Below are positions 50,748 through 59,550 of a stretch of 64,000 nt of DNA, in pieces; position 1 is the stretch's first letter; each line of letters begins with the position of its first letter. Position numbers and translations under genes: made by a program. Source of the DNA: Marivita sp046591575. GTDB taxonomy: Bacteria; Pseudomonadota; Alphaproteobacteria; Rhodobacterales; Rhodobacteraceae. The DNA lies in the NCBI RefSeq assembly GCF_046591575.1, contig NZ_JBIQWA010000002.1, positions 248,001-312,000 of the forward strand, given 5' to 3'. The notes beneath the pieces are model-generated. The model was not told where the DNA came from. It searched no databases and was given only the letters and a program-made list of their open reading frames with translations.

Positions 50748-52703
50748 TCACAGTCGCATGCGGAACAGGGCAAAGCCGTCTTCGTTGGTGCCGGTCTCTT
50801 CCAGTGACACACCTTCCAGTTCGCTTGCGTATTTTGCCCCGGCGGGTCCGGTTTCGAAGATGACGCTCGCCCCCTCAATCGGGGCAAAGCGCCAGTTGAA
50901 ATCGGCGCGCGGGCTGATGGTGCCCTGATCGACGATGTAGCGGACGATCACGTCGCGGTTGGTGTCTGGACCTTCAAACACGATCGTGTCGCCCGTGCCC
51001 GGAAAGCTGCCGCCGCCGCCTGCGCGGTAGTTGTTGGTGGCGATGATAAACTCGGCCTCGGGATCAACCGGCGCGCCATTATAGGTCAGGTTCACAATCC
51101 GGTTGGCATCCGCATTGATCACTGCGCCATCGGTATCGAATTTCGATGGCTGGCTGAGGTCGATCTGGTATTCGACCCCGTCGATCACGTCGAAATTGTA
51201 GCTTGGAAAGCCCGGGTTCAAAAGCGGTACGTCCAAGGCACCAGCGTCGACCTGATTGAACATCCCCGCCGACCGTTCGAGCCAGTCTTTGACCTGCGCA
51301 CCGGTCACCCGCACGGCGCGCACGGTGTTGGGGTAAAGGTACAGATCGGCCACGTTCTTGATCGCCACGTCGCCGACCGGCACATCTGTGTAATAATCCG
51401 GACCGCCCCGGCCGCCTGCCTTGAAGGGCGCTGCGGCTGACAGGATCGGCAGGCCGTCATGCGGGGTGCCTTGCAGCATTTGTTCGATATACCAACGCTG
51501 CGCGTTCGACACGATCTGTACCGACGGATCATCCGCCACAAGCGCGAAATAACTGTGCAGGGCCGCATCCGTCTTGCCCACCGCGCGGCGCACATAGGCC
51601 AGCGTTTCTTCGTGGTCGGTCATTGTGGCATCCAGCACCGGCTGGAAATCCTCGACCAGCGGCGTGATGGAGCGGTCTTCGTTGCGTTGGGCAATCGGAC
51701 GCGCCTCGGACGTGTGGCTGACCACGCGCCAGCCGTTGCCATCGCGTTCAAGCAGCAGATCGACCAACCCCATATGGCTGCCCCAGAACCCGGCCATGAC
51801 CCCCGGTTTGCCGCCGATGGTGCCTGCGTCCACATCCAGACCCGGCGTATCGGCATAGGTGTATGACGGAAAGACAAGGTGCGAATGGCCTGACAGGATC
51901 ACGTCGATCCCGTCAACGCCCGCCAATGGGATCGACGCGTTCTCCATCATGTCTTCGGCCTTGGCGGCGCCAATGCCCGAATGGGACAGGGCGATTACGA
52001 TATCCGCACCCTCTTCGCGGATCTGGGGCACATAGGCCCGCGCGGTGTCCAGAATGTCGCGCGCAGTGACATTGCCTTCAAGATGGCGGCGGTCCCAGGT
52101 CATGATCTGCGGCGGCACAAAGCCGATCAGACCGATGCGGATCGGATGGGCTTCGCCCGCGCCATCGACCAGCATCCGGTCAAGGATAGCGTAGGGCGGC
52201 ACCAGCGTGTCATCCTCGCGCGGTGCGGCCCCGGCGGTCTTGGCGACATTGGCGGTGACCACCGGAAACTCCGCGCCAGCCAGCGCTTTCATCAGGAAAT
52301 CCAGCCCGTAATTGAATTCGTGGTTGCCTAGGGTCGAGCCTTCAAAGCCCAGCACATTCATCGCGGTGATGATGGGATGCATGTCGCCGTCTTGCATGCC
52401 CCGTTCATACGCGATGTAGTCGCCCATCGGGTTGCCCTGCAAGAAGTCGCCATTGTCCAGTAGCAGGGAATTGCCGGCTTCGGCCCGGATGCCCTCTACG
52501 ATAGTGGCGACCCGGCTCAGGCCAACACGGTCGCTGGGCCGGTCTGCGTAATAGTCATAGGGATGCACATGCACGTGCAGATCGGTGGTTTCCATGATCC
52601 GCAGATGCGCCTGATGGCTGGACGCCTGAACGGCATAAGGATGCAGCGCGATGAACCCGGCAGTGGACGCCAGAAATCCCCGGCGATTGAGAGTGAGTGG
52701 CAT
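50748..52703 (-). CDS. cpdB: 2',3'-cyclic-nucleotide 2'-phosphodiesterase/3'-nucleotidase
   Basis: This periplasmic enzyme hydrolyses 2',3'-cyclic nucleotides and 3'-nucleotides to salvage nucleosides and phosphate. The 651-residue protein has a Tat-like signal peptide (LNRRGFLASTAGFIALHPYA), a calcineurin-type metallophosphatase with METTDLHVHVHPYDY, LLLDNGDFLQGNP and STLGNHEFNYG, and a C-terminal 5'-nucleotidase domain with FIIATNNYRAGGGGSFPG. The ATG is at 52703. A long noncoding gap follows on its 5' side. Confidence 0.93.
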   Translation of the reverse strand: MPLTLNRRGFLASTAGFIALHPYAVQASSHQAHLRIMETTDLHVHVHPYDYYADRPSDRVGLSRVATIVEGIRAEAGNSLLLDNGDFLQGNPMGDYIAYERGMQDGDMHPIITAMNVLGFEGSTLGNHEFNYGLDFLMKALAGAEFPVVTANVAKTAGAAPREDDTLVPPYAILDRMLVDGAGEAHPIRIGLIGFVPPQIMTWDRRHLEGNVTARDILDTARAYVPQIREEGADIVIALSHSGIGAAKAEDMMENASIPLAGVDGIDVILSGHSHLVFPSYTYADTPGLDVDAGTIGGKPGVMAGFWGSHMGLVDLLLERDGNGWRVVSHTSEARPIAQRNEDRSITPLVEDFQPVLDATMTDHEETLAYVRRAVGKTDAALHSYFALVADDPSVQIVSNAQRWYIEQMLQGTPHDGLPILSAAAPFKAGGRGGPDYYTDVPVGDVAIKNVADLYLYPNTVRAVRVTGAQVKDWLERSAGMFNQVDAGALDVPLLNPGFPSYNFDVIDGVEYQIDLSQPSKFDTDGAVINADANRIVNLTYNGAPVDPEAEFIIATNNYRAGGGGSFPGTGDTIVFEGPDTNRDVIVRYIVDQGTISPRADFNWRFAPIEGASVIFETGPAGAKYASELEGVSLEETGTNEDGFALFRMRL

Positions 52704-52894
52704 GGTGGTTTCCCCCGTGTTGTCTGCAACAAGAGTACCGCCGATCTGTGCCGATGAGATAGCGCTTTTGTCACGCTGGCATAAAACCGCGTGAGGCCAG
52801 AGGGTTGGCTGGTGTCGCGACGGACAGATATCCGGGCGCTGATCGAAAAAGAGGTGACGTCACCACAAGTTGGGTGGACATCCTCTCCCCCGTG

Positions 52895-53159
52895 CAGAGC
52901 GGTTTTCGAAAACCGCTCTGAACCTGTGCCCCGAAGGGCCTGTTGAGACGCGTCTCTCATGGTCTGAACGCGCATAAGCGTCCGCAGAGAGAGGGGTGTC
53001 ACTTGGGGTGCCCCGCCAAAAGGCGAGACGGGTATCGGATCCAATGGCCGGGTTATCGAACCGAGTGTTTAAGGATGTCTGTATAGACCGCGCGCAGGCG
53101 TTTTCGAAACGCGGGGAACGGCCTTTTGAAAGGCCGTCGCCATGCGCCTTCGAAGGCGC
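52895..53159. repeat. Cluster of five hairpin-forming inverted repeats
   Basis: Five repeats lie within 265 bases. Three have TTCGAA or TTCGAAA-type centres (52895-52920, 53098-53112, 53144-53159) though their arms differ. The stems are GC-rich and closely spaced in the last three, so the transcript would fold into adjacent stem-loops. This may be a structured noncoding RNA or a set of REP-like elements. Confidence 0.6.
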
Positions 53160-53193
53160 TTGTGCCGATCATGGGACCGCAGGGCGCGAAAAC

Positions 53194-53225
53194 GAAAAAG
53201 CCCCACCAGAGCGGCAGGGCTTTTC
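53194..53225 (-). terminator. Intrinsic terminator of the rpsF-rpsR-rplI operon
   Basis: On the minus strand a stem of AAGCCC with GGGCTT closes a long loop with an inner CC/GG pair and runs into TTTTTCG. It lies 22 bases after the rplI stop. Confidence 0.6.
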
Positions 53226-53246
53226 CATAAATTTGCAGCAACCGGA

Positions 53247-53870
53247 TCAGTCGTCAGACTTTTGCTCTTCTTCCGACGCCTCGACCGTTTCGGCCAGATC
53301 GTCGTCTTCGGAGGTTGCGGCCCCGATATCGTCAAACAGTTCGGAGATTTCGAATTCCGCCTGCGCTTCTTCTTCTGCCGCCAGTTCCTGAATGGATTTG
53401 CCGGAGGCCTGAAGTTCCGCTTCCTCGGGCGAACGTGCCACGTTCAGCTCGATATTGACGGTGACTTCGGGGTGCAGATGGACTTCAACCTCGTGCAGAC
53501 CCAGCACCTTGATGGGCTGGCGAATGATCACCTGCTTGCGGTCGATGGTGAAGCCTTCTTCAGTGGCCACATCCGCGGCGTCACGTGTGGTGACCGACCC
53601 GTAGAGATTGCCGCCGTCCGAGGCCTGACGAATCACGATGAACTGCTGTCCACCCAATTTGTCGCCAAGCGCTTCGGCTTCTTTCTTGGTTTCAAGGTTC
53701 TGCGCCTCAAGCTGGGCTTTCTGGCCTTCGAAAGAGGCGATGTTCTCTTTCGATGCGGTCAGTGCCTTGCCTTGCAGCAAAAGGTAGTTGCGCGCGTAGC
53801 CCGGCTTGACGTCAACGACGTCGCCCATCTGGCCCAGCTTGGCAACACGTTCGAGTAGGATCACTTGCAT
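53247..53870 (-). CDS. rplI: 50S ribosomal protein L9 with acidic C-terminal extension
   Basis: L9 binds 23S rRNA near the L1 stalk. The first ~150 residues match the family (MQVILLERVAKLGQMGDVVDV, GYARNYLLLQGKALTAS, and a C-terminal domain with GGNLYGSVT). The 207-residue length exceeds the usual 150 because of a final acidic stretch (EEEAQAEFEISELFDD then SEDDDLAETVEASEEE), common in alphaproteobacteria. It is the third gene of rpsF-rpsR-rplI. Confidence 0.96.
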   Translation of the reverse strand: MQVILLERVAKLGQMGDVVDVKPGYARNYLLLQGKALTASKENIASFEGQKAQLEAQNLETKKEAEALGDKLGGQQFIVIRQASDGGNLYGSVTTRDAADVATEEGFTIDRKQVIIRQPIKVLGLHEVEVHLHPEVTVNIELNVARSPEEAELQASGKSIQELAAEEEAQAEFEISELFDDIGAATSEDDDLAETVEASEEEQKSDD

Positions 53871-53882
53871 GTCAAAGTCTCC

Positions 53883-54110
53883 TTACTTCACTGCGTAGGG
53901 CAGCAGGGCGAGGAAGCGGGCGCGCTTGATTGCGCGGGCCAGCTCACGCTGTTTCTTGGCCGATACCGCAGTGATTCGGCTTGGCACGATCTTGCCGCGC
54001 TCAGAGATATAGCGCTGGAGCAATTTGGTGTCTTTGTAGTCGATCTTGGGTGCGTTGTCGCCCGAGAAGGGGCACACCTTGCGACGGCGGAAAAATGGTT
54101 TTGCAGCCAT
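53883..54110 (-). CDS. rpsR: 30S ribosomal protein S18
   Basis: S18 pairs with S6 on the 30S platform. The 75-residue protein has the family core [20 protein letters not shown] and [16 protein letters not shown]. It is 12 bases upstream of rplI and 25 bases downstream of rpsF. The S6:S18 complex probably represses this operon through the leader hairpin. Confidence 0.97.
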
Positions 54111-54135
54111 GATTTAGTGTCCTTTCTTCAAGCGA

Positions 54136-54492
54136 TCAGTTGCGACGTTCGCGGCGGTCGCCACGGTCATCACGTTTTTGCATCTGGACCGAGGGGCCTT
54201 CTTCGTGCGCGTCGACCTTGATGGTCAGGATGCGCATCACGTCATCATGCAGACGCATCAGGCGTTCCATTTCCTGCACGGCCGTCGCGGGGGCATCGGT
54301 GCGCAGATAGGCGTAGTGGCCCTTGCGGTTCTTGTTGATCTTATAGGCCATCGTCTTGACGCCCCAGTACTCTTGCTCGACCAGCTTACCGCCGTTATCT
54401 GCAAGGATTGTACCGAAATGTTCGATGAGGCCTTCGGCTTGCGTATTGGACAAGTCCTGGCGCGAGATAAAAACATGCTCGTAAAGGGGCAT
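54136..54492 (-). CDS. rpsF: 30S ribosomal protein S6
   Basis: S6 forms a heterodimer with S18. The 118-residue protein starts MPLYEHVFISRQDLSNTQ and has YRINKNRKGHY-like KINKNRKGHYAYLRTDAP and a charged C-terminal tail (KRDDRGDRRERRN). I use ATG 54492; the frame to 54609 runs through the leader. First gene of the operon. Confidence 0.97.
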   Translation of the reverse strand: MPLYEHVFISRQDLSNTQAEGLIEHFGTILADNGGKLVEQEYWGVKTMAYKINKNRKGHYAYLRTDAPATAVQEMERLMRLHDDVMRILTIKVDAHEEGPSVQMQKRDDRGDRRERRN

Positions 54493-54526
54493 GTGAACTC
54501 CAGTTTCTGTTCTGGCGCATTTCAAA

Positions 54527-54557
54527 GGACAGGCGGTGCATCCTTTCGCACCTGCCC
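54527..54557 (-). promoter_or_regulatory. rpsF leader hairpin with CCG bulge (S6:S18 binding motif)
   Basis: In mRNA sense the outer stem GGGCAGG/CCTGTCC (one G-U) and inner stem TGCG/TGCA enclose an AAAGGA loop, and the 3' strand has an unpaired CCG between them. This is the S6:S18-binding rpsF leader motif known from other bacteria. It lies 35 bases before the rpsF start, so autogenous control is expected. Confidence 0.75.
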
Positions 54558-54667
54558 ACGAGAGACTGCGCGGTAAAATCGTCTTGCGAAAGGAAGGGGC
54601 CTTATACACCCGGCACCCGGCAGCGCAAGCCCCGGTGCTTGGGGGGCGGCGCGCATGTGTCTTGGCT

Positions 54668-55030
54668 TTAGTCGTAGCGCTGCGACAGCGTCACCACCGT
54701 GCCATCTGCGCGGGTGATTTCACGGGCATAGAGTTCGGGACGGATAAGCGCATCGTCCATATAGCCGAATACTGTCACCGCCTCGCCGATATCTGCGGGC
54801 ACCCAGTTTGGCCCGACATACACCCGCAGCGTTCCCGTATCGTCGCGCAGGCGGAATTCGTCTTCATCCAGCAGTCGGTCCACCGTCCCGGCCACGGTCA
54901 CCATTGTGCCACGCTTGACGTCCGTGATCGCGGTCAAAGGTCGGTCCTGAGCGCTTGCATAAATGGGATTGGCCAAAGCGCCGAACCCGATACAAACGGC
55001 AAGTCCAAGGGCAAAAGGTGTTCGGGTCAT
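54668..55030 (-). CDS. Secreted OB-fold (BOF-like) protein
   Basis: The 120-residue protein has a signal peptide (MTRTPFALGLAVCIGFGALA, cleaved near IYASAQ) and a single small beta-barrel domain: MVTVAGTVDRLLDEDEFRLRD, TGTLRVYVGPNW and AVTVFGYMDD. This is the bacterial OB-fold pattern of periplasmic YgiW/BOF-like proteins. Ligand and role are unknown. The ATG at 55030 has AAGGAG about 11 bases upstream; the frame to 55264 is longer but lacks a signal peptide. Confidence 0.78.
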   Translation of the reverse strand: MTRTPFALGLAVCIGFGALANPIYASAQDRPLTAITDVKRGTMVTVAGTVDRLLDEDEFRLRDDTGTLRVYVGPNWVPADIGEAVTVFGYMDDALIRPELYAREITRADGTVVTLSQRYD

Positions 55031-55289
55031 TCTGAAAGGTCTCCTTGCGGGTCGTTGTGGCTGTTTTACAGATGGGCAGGGCGTACCACCATACAATGCA
55101 CGCCAGCAGATCTGCGCGCGCCATGCGCGTGATTCTGCCGATCTGACCCGCGCGTGTCGTCCTTGGCGTGCCCAGAAAACGATCCACTGTTGGTCCTGAT
55201 TTGCCCGTGTTCTGCCCTCTACCGGACACATTCGAGGAACACACTGTTGCCAGATCAAGAACAATGATCAGCCGATTGAGGAGACAGTG

Positions 55290-55511
55290 ATGGTCGATTT
55301 GAATGATGAGTTTTATGGTGCTCCCCGTCAGGCCCGCAGTGTTGGGCGCTGGACCAGACGGCTGTTTGGACTTGCCTGTGTGATCGCCGTGCCGGGGATC
55401 TGGATCGCGGTGCAGGGCGCGTTGCCGGAACAGCGTATTCTTGGATTGGCGCTTTCGCTTGTGCTGATGGGGGTTGCGGGGCTGTGTTTTCTGGGCGCGT
55501 CCCGGCGATGA
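55290..55511 (+). CDS. Small two-helix membrane protein (73 residues)
   Basis: Starting at ATG 55290 (an overlapping GTG at 55287 is possible) with GAGGAG six bases upstream. It has a polar N-terminus with two hydrophobic helices (LFGLACVIAVPGIWIAV and ILGLALSLVLMGVAGLCFLG). No family is recognised. Its stop overlaps the next gene's start (ATGA), suggesting joint translation with the esterase. Confidence 0.65.
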   Translation: MVDLNDEFYGAPRQARSVGRWTRRLFGLACVIAVPGIWIAVQGALPEQRILGLALSLVLMGVAGLCFLGASRR

Positions 55512-56437
55512 TCCGATGGCTGTTGCGCAAGGCGCTGATCGGTGCCGCGTTCTGGTTATTGGGGCCGATGGCCGTGGTGTTCGGGCATTCGGTTCTGGTG
55601 CCCGAGCGCGTCGGGGTGTTTGAGGAACACGCCGGTGCGACCTTTGCGCGGGCGGGGCATGGGCCCTATGCGTATCATGCGCCCGAGGATGTTGGCATGC
55701 CTTACCAATTCGAGATTGGACCCGTTGCCGGATTTGGCGCACCCGAGGCGCGTCGGTGGTACGGGTTTGGGCCCACGGTCGGCGCGCCGCGCCCGGTTCT
55801 GGTATTGCTGCATGGTGGGGGGCGGACCGGGGTGTCGATGATCGACATGTGGCGCGACCTGGCGGGGCGCGAGGATATCATACTGCTGGCCCCGGATGCG
55901 CGGTCGACGCAGTGGTCCCTTCTTACCGACGGGCCGATGTTTCTGGCAGCTTTGCTAAAGGACGCGGCAGCGCGGTATCCGCTGGATATGGATCGCATCT
56001 ATTTGGCGGGCCATTCGGATGGAGGCGCGCATGCGATGCGTATCGCCAATCTGGGAGGTGGCCCGTTCAAGGCGGTGGTGACCCATTCTGGCCATTCCCC
56101 TATGCCACGCGTGATCCCGGCGCTGAACCCGGTGCCGATCCACAGCTTTGTGGGCGATCTTGACGTGGTCTTTACCGTGGACAGCTCTCGCGCCGCACTC
56201 AAACATCTGGCGCGCGCCGGGCATCCCACCTCGTTGACAGTGATCCCCGGCCACAACCACTGGTATTACGGCATCGGCAAAAGCCTTGCCGCCGTGATGT
56301 GGCACCGTCTGACAAAGAGCACTCCAGAGATGTCTGACCCGGCCCCATCCCCTGTTGAGCTGGTGCAGCGACCCACACCAGAGCCGCGCAACAGGGCAGC
56401 CGGGGCGAAGTGGATTTCCGTGCCGCAAGGCGAATGA
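55508..56437 (+). CDS. Exported alpha/beta hydrolase (polyhydroxybutyrate depolymerase/feruloyl-esterase type)
   Basis: The 309-residue protein has an N-terminal helix (IGAAFWLLGPMAVVFG) that may anchor or export it, and the LpqC-type alpha/beta hydrolase fold: VLVLLHGGGRTG, catalytic Ser in LAGHSDGGAHAMR, and a likely Asp/His pair in VGDLDVVFT and PGHNHWYYGIG. Its substrate is unknown. ATG 55508 overlaps the stop of the small membrane protein. Confidence 0.85.
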   Translation: MIRWLLRKALIGAAFWLLGPMAVVFGHSVLVPERVGVFEEHAGATFARAGHGPYAYHAPEDVGMPYQFEIGPVAGFGAPEARRWYGFGPTVGAPRPVLVLLHGGGRTGVSMIDMWRDLAGREDIILLAPDARSTQWSLLTDGPMFLAALLKDAAARYPLDMDRIYLAGHSDGGAHAMRIANLGGGPFKAVVTHSGHSPMPRVIPALNPVPIHSFVGDLDVVFTVDSSRAALKHLARAGHPTSLTVIPGHNHWYYGIGKSLAAVMWHRLTKSTPEMSDPAPSPVELVQRPTPEPRNRAAGAKWISVPQGE

Positions 56438-56548
56438 TCCAGGCCGCGACTGTTCGCCTGCACACAGGGTCTGTTGAGTTTGTGCGACTTGCTGTTTGTG
56501 GCATCCGCCGCGATTTAGGTCGCATTACCTCAAACTCAGGATGACCCG

Positions 56549-57121
56549 ATGAAAAAGACACTTCTTGCAGCGGCACTGGCTGCGGCACCCTTTGCCGCCT
56601 TTGCCGAACCCGAAGCCTATGTGCTGGATGCCAGCCACAGCCAGGTTTTGTTCGCCTATGACCACCTTGGCTATTCCACCACCTGGGGCCTGTTCGCCGG
56701 GTTTGACGGTGAAATCTCTTTTGATCAGGCAGACCCGGCCAATTCCTCAGTCCGCGTGTCTTTCCCGGTACGCTCTATGTTCACCGGCTGGGAAGCGCGG
56801 TTCGAGCATTTTATGTCGGACGCATTCTTCGGTGCGGATGAGGATGACATGGTCACGTTCACATCGACCGCGATCGAGGTCACTGGCGAAGGCACGGCAA
56901 ACATCACCGGTGATCTGACGCTGAACGATGTGACCAAGCCTGTGACGCTGGCCGCGTCGCTGAACCAGCTGGGCGACCACCCGATGGAAAACAAGCCCTG
57001 GGCTGGCTTTGACGCGACAACCACCATTTTGCGCAGCGACTTTAACCTTGGTGAATTCGCGCCGTTCATCAGCGATGAGGTGGACATTCAAATCTCGATC
57101 GAAGCGTTCAAGGCGATGTAA
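56549..57121 (+). CDS. YceI-family periplasmic lipid-binding protein
   Basis: A 190-residue exported lipocalin-like protein with a signal peptide (MKKTLLAAALAAAPFAAFA) and the YceI barrel: AYVLDASHSQVLFAYDHLGY, VRVSFPVRSMFTGW and NPADL-like NITGDLTLNDVTKPVTL. YceI proteins bind isoprenoid-quinones or polyprenols in the periplasm. A cytochrome b561-YceI fusion gene lies convergent to it, suggesting a related role. Confidence 0.9.
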   Translation: MKKTLLAAALAAAPFAAFAEPEAYVLDASHSQVLFAYDHLGYSTTWGLFAGFDGEISFDQADPANSSVRVSFPVRSMFTGWEARFEHFMSDAFFGADEDDMVTFTSTAIEVTGEGTANITGDLTLNDVTKPVTLAASLNQLGDHPMENKPWAGFDATTTILRSDFNLGEFAPFISDEVDIQISIEAFKAM

Positions 57122-57172
57122 TTTCGGGCTTTGCACAGCAAGGCCGCACTCTCTATTCGATCTCTGCTCACA

Positions 57173-57204
57173 CCCCCTCGGGCTATTGGCCTGAGGGGTT
57201 TTTT
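57173..57204 (+). terminator. Intrinsic terminator after the YceI gene
   Basis: Arms CCCCTC and GAGGGG with inner GG/CC pairing and a TATT loop lead into TTTTTT. Confidence 0.78.
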
Positions 57205-57268
57205 GTGCGCTTTGCCGGCCCCGGCACAAGGCGTGTCGTTTGGGCAGTCCGAACCTGGCGCGGGCGTG

Positions 57269-58465
57269 TCAGCTCTGACGCTGCGCGGTCAGCGCGATAT
57301 CGACGATCACCTCGAAACCCAGCTGGCTTTCATCGGTCATACTGTCGCCGACGCCAAAGGCCCGGCGGTTCAATTGCGTGCTGCCCTGCATTGTGGCAAC
57401 GCCATCGGCAAGCGCGAGCGAAAAGGGCAAAGTGACTGCCTGCTCCACGCCTTTGAGCGTGAGCGTGCCATCGGCCACATACCCGGTATCCGCGCGTCGA
57501 AGATCCGCGGCAAAGGTCGCCGTGGGGAAGGCGTCGGCATTGAAATAGTCCGCGCCGAGCGCTTGGGCGGTGACCGAGCCAAGGCTGATCGAGCCAATGG
57601 CGATCTCGGCCGTGACCTCGCCGGCTTTGCCTTCGGTCACAGTCTCGTCAAAGGAGATCTGAGCGGTCCAGTCAGCGAATGTGCCGCGCACATCCGAACC
57701 CATCTGGCGCACGGTGATCGCAACAGTGCCGTCCTGAACCTGCCAGTCGCTTTCGACATCCTCCAGCGCCACAGCTGCCGCGACCGAGCTGTGTTGGTAG
57801 ACGCCCAACACGCCACCTAGACCCAGCGCCATGGCCCAAATCGCCCCGGCCGCCAGCGCGGCGCGCCTATGGGGGTGCGGCGCGGCATCTGGTGTCGCGC
57901 GGCTTGTGCCAAACCACATCCGCGCCAGAGTGCTGTCTTTGTCCAGTACCGCATGTTTTACCGCACCAGCGATATGCAAAAGCAATGACACCACCAGCAC
58001 CCGTTCGAACACGATGTGCACCCCGGCAAACGCTTCGGCCAGGGCCACGTTTTTCGGCACAAAGGGCAGGGTCTGACCAAAGGGCCACCAAATCGGCGCA
58101 AAGCCTTCGGTCGCGGCGTGGTGAACCCATCCCGACAGCGGCACCAGCACAAGCGACCCGTATAAAAGCCAATGCACCGTTTCCGCCAAAAGCGTTTCCG
58201 CCTTGCGGTCCGGGTGCATGGCGGCGGGCTTTGGCTGGCTCAGCGCCCAGGCAATGCGCGCCAATGCGACAAAGAACAACGACACCCCAACCGTCTTGTG
58301 CAGCGAAAACAACCACGCCTTGTCGGCCAATTGCGCAGCCGTGTCGTAGGGCATGTCATTTGCGATGATCCCAAGCGGGATCACAGCGGCGATCCCGAGT
58401 GCTGTGAGCCAATGAAAGGTCTTGGCGACAGCGCCGTATTGGGTGGTGGTGTTGGCAAGGGACAT
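57269..58465 (-). CDS. Cytochrome b561-YceI fusion protein
   Basis: This 398-residue protein joins a four-helix cytochrome b561 domain (TFHWLTALGIAAVIPLGI with heme His, later LHKTVGVSLFFVALARIAWA, HWLLYGSLVLVPLSGW and VLVVSLLLHIAGAVKH) to a C-terminal YceI domain (about residue 230 on: AVALEDVESDWQVQDG... VTLPFSLAL). A helix around residue 215 separates them. It probably passes electrons at the membrane to a lipid or quinone bound by YceI. ATG 58465 has AAAGG upstream. Confidence 0.88.
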   Translation of the reverse strand: MSLANTTTQYGAVAKTFHWLTALGIAAVIPLGIIANDMPYDTAAQLADKAWLFSLHKTVGVSLFFVALARIAWALSQPKPAAMHPDRKAETLLAETVHWLLYGSLVLVPLSGWVHHAATEGFAPIWWPFGQTLPFVPKNVALAEAFAGVHIVFERVLVVSLLLHIAGAVKHAVLDKDSTLARMWFGTSRATPDAAPHPHRRAALAAGAIWAMALGLGGVLGVYQHSSVAAAVALEDVESDWQVQDGTVAITVRQMGSDVRGTFADWTAQISFDETVTEGKAGEVTAEIAIGSISLGSVTAQALGADYFNADAFPTATFAADLRRADTGYVADGTLTLKGVEQAVTLPFSLALADGVATMQGSTQLNRRAFGVGDSMTDESQLGFEVIVDIALTAQRQS

Positions 58466-58617
58466 TTTTGGACCTTTGAATGTGGGTGTCAGGGCGCAGA
58501 TGTACCGTTTGGCAGCCGGGTCGCAATCTTCGCGGATGCACACAAAGAGTGCGCGGACGTTGCGTCAGGCCTGCGCGGGTTGTAAGGGGCGTGCAACCAC
58601 AAGACTGGAGACCCGCA

Positions 58618-59550
58618 ATGAGCCGAGCCTTTCTTTTCCCCGGACAAGGGGCGCAAACCATCGGAATGGGGCGCGATCTTGCAGACGCCTATCCGGCCGC
58701 ACGCGCGGTGTTCGATGAGGTGGATGATGCGCTGGGCGAAAAGCTGAGCGCGGTCATCTGGGAGGGTGATCAGGACACGCTGACATTGACACAAAATGCG
58801 CAACCGGCATTGATGGCGACATCAATCGCAGCGGTTCGGGCGCTGGAGGCAGACGGCATTCCGGTGACGTCAGCAGCCTATGTGGCGGGGCATTCATTGG
58901 GCGAATATTCCGCTCTGACGGCCGCAGGTGCGATATCGGTGGCGGATGCCGCGCGATTGCTGCGCGCGCGCGGTGCCGCCATGCAAGAGGCGGTGCCGGT
59001 CGGTGTGGGCGCGATGGCGGCCATTCTGGGCCTGAGCCTTGAGCAGGTCCGCGCGGTGGCCGCCGATGCCGCACAAGGTGAGGTCTGCGCGGCGGCCAAT
59101 GACAACGATCCGGGTCAGGTTGTTGTATCGGGCCATAAGGCCGCGGTGGAACGGGCGACCGTGCTGGCCAAAGAGGCCGGTGCGAAACGCGCTGTTTTGC
59201 TGCCGGTCAGTGCGCCGTTCCATTGTGCGCTGATGGCCCCGGCGGCTGATGTGATGGCCGAGGCCCTGAGCACGGTCCAGATCAAGAACCCGGTTGTGCC
59301 TGTGGTCGCAAATGTGGTGGCCGAGGCGGTGACGGATGCTGCGCAAATCAAGACGCTGCTGGTGGATCAGGTCACGGGCGCGGTGCGCTGGCGCGAGTCG
59401 GTGTCATGGATGCTGGACAAGGGTGTTGATGATTTTTGGGAAATCGGTGCGGGCAAAGCGTTGATCGGAATGGTGCGCCGGATTGACCGCTCCGCCGCAA
59501 CCCGTGCGATTGGCTCGGCCGCGGATGTGGAGACCGCGGCGGCGGGCTAA
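58618..59550 (+). CDS. fabD: Malonyl-CoA:acyl-carrier-protein transacylase
   Basis: FabD transfers malonyl groups from CoA to ACP for fatty acid synthesis. The 310-residue protein has FLFPGQGAQTIGMG at the start, the active-site Ser in GHSLGEYSAL near residue 90, and the His in APFHCALM. ATG 58618 has GGAG eight bases upstream; the frame to 58480 is longer but unlike the family. Its stop codon begins the second palindromic repeat. fabG follows. Confidence 0.96.
   Translation: MSRAFLFPGQGAQTIGMGRDLADAYPAARAVFDEVDDALGEKLSAVIWEGDQDTLTLTQNAQPALMATSIAAVRALEADGIPVTSAAYVAGHSLGEYSALTAAGAISVADAARLLRARGAAMQEAVPVGVGAMAAILGLSLEQVRAVAADAAQGEVCAAANDNDPGQVVVSGHKAAVERATVLAKEAGAKRAVLLPVSAPFHCALMAPAADVMAEALSTVQIKNPVVPVVANVVAEAVTDAAQIKTLLVDQVTGAVRWRESVSWMLDKGVDDFWEIGAGKALIGMVRRIDRSAATRAIGSAADVETAAAG

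Larger units (their letters stand above)
52704..53246. other. 543-base noncoding stretch rich in palindromes
   Basis: No believable gene is present; frames in this stretch have no family match. It holds five inverted repeats of differing arms: a perfect 26-base palindrome at 52895-52920, GAGACGCGTCTC at 52945-52956, arms GCGTTT/AAACGC at 53098-53112, arms ACGGCCTTT/AAAGGCCGT at 53118-53137, and GCGCCTTCGAAGGCGC at 53144-53159. The rplI terminator lies at its right end. Confidence 0.6.

Noticed and set aside
52517..53044. 175-codon minus-strand frame across the start of the nucleotidase gene
   Set aside because: It overlaps the signal peptide of cpdB in another frame and covers palindromes; no family match.
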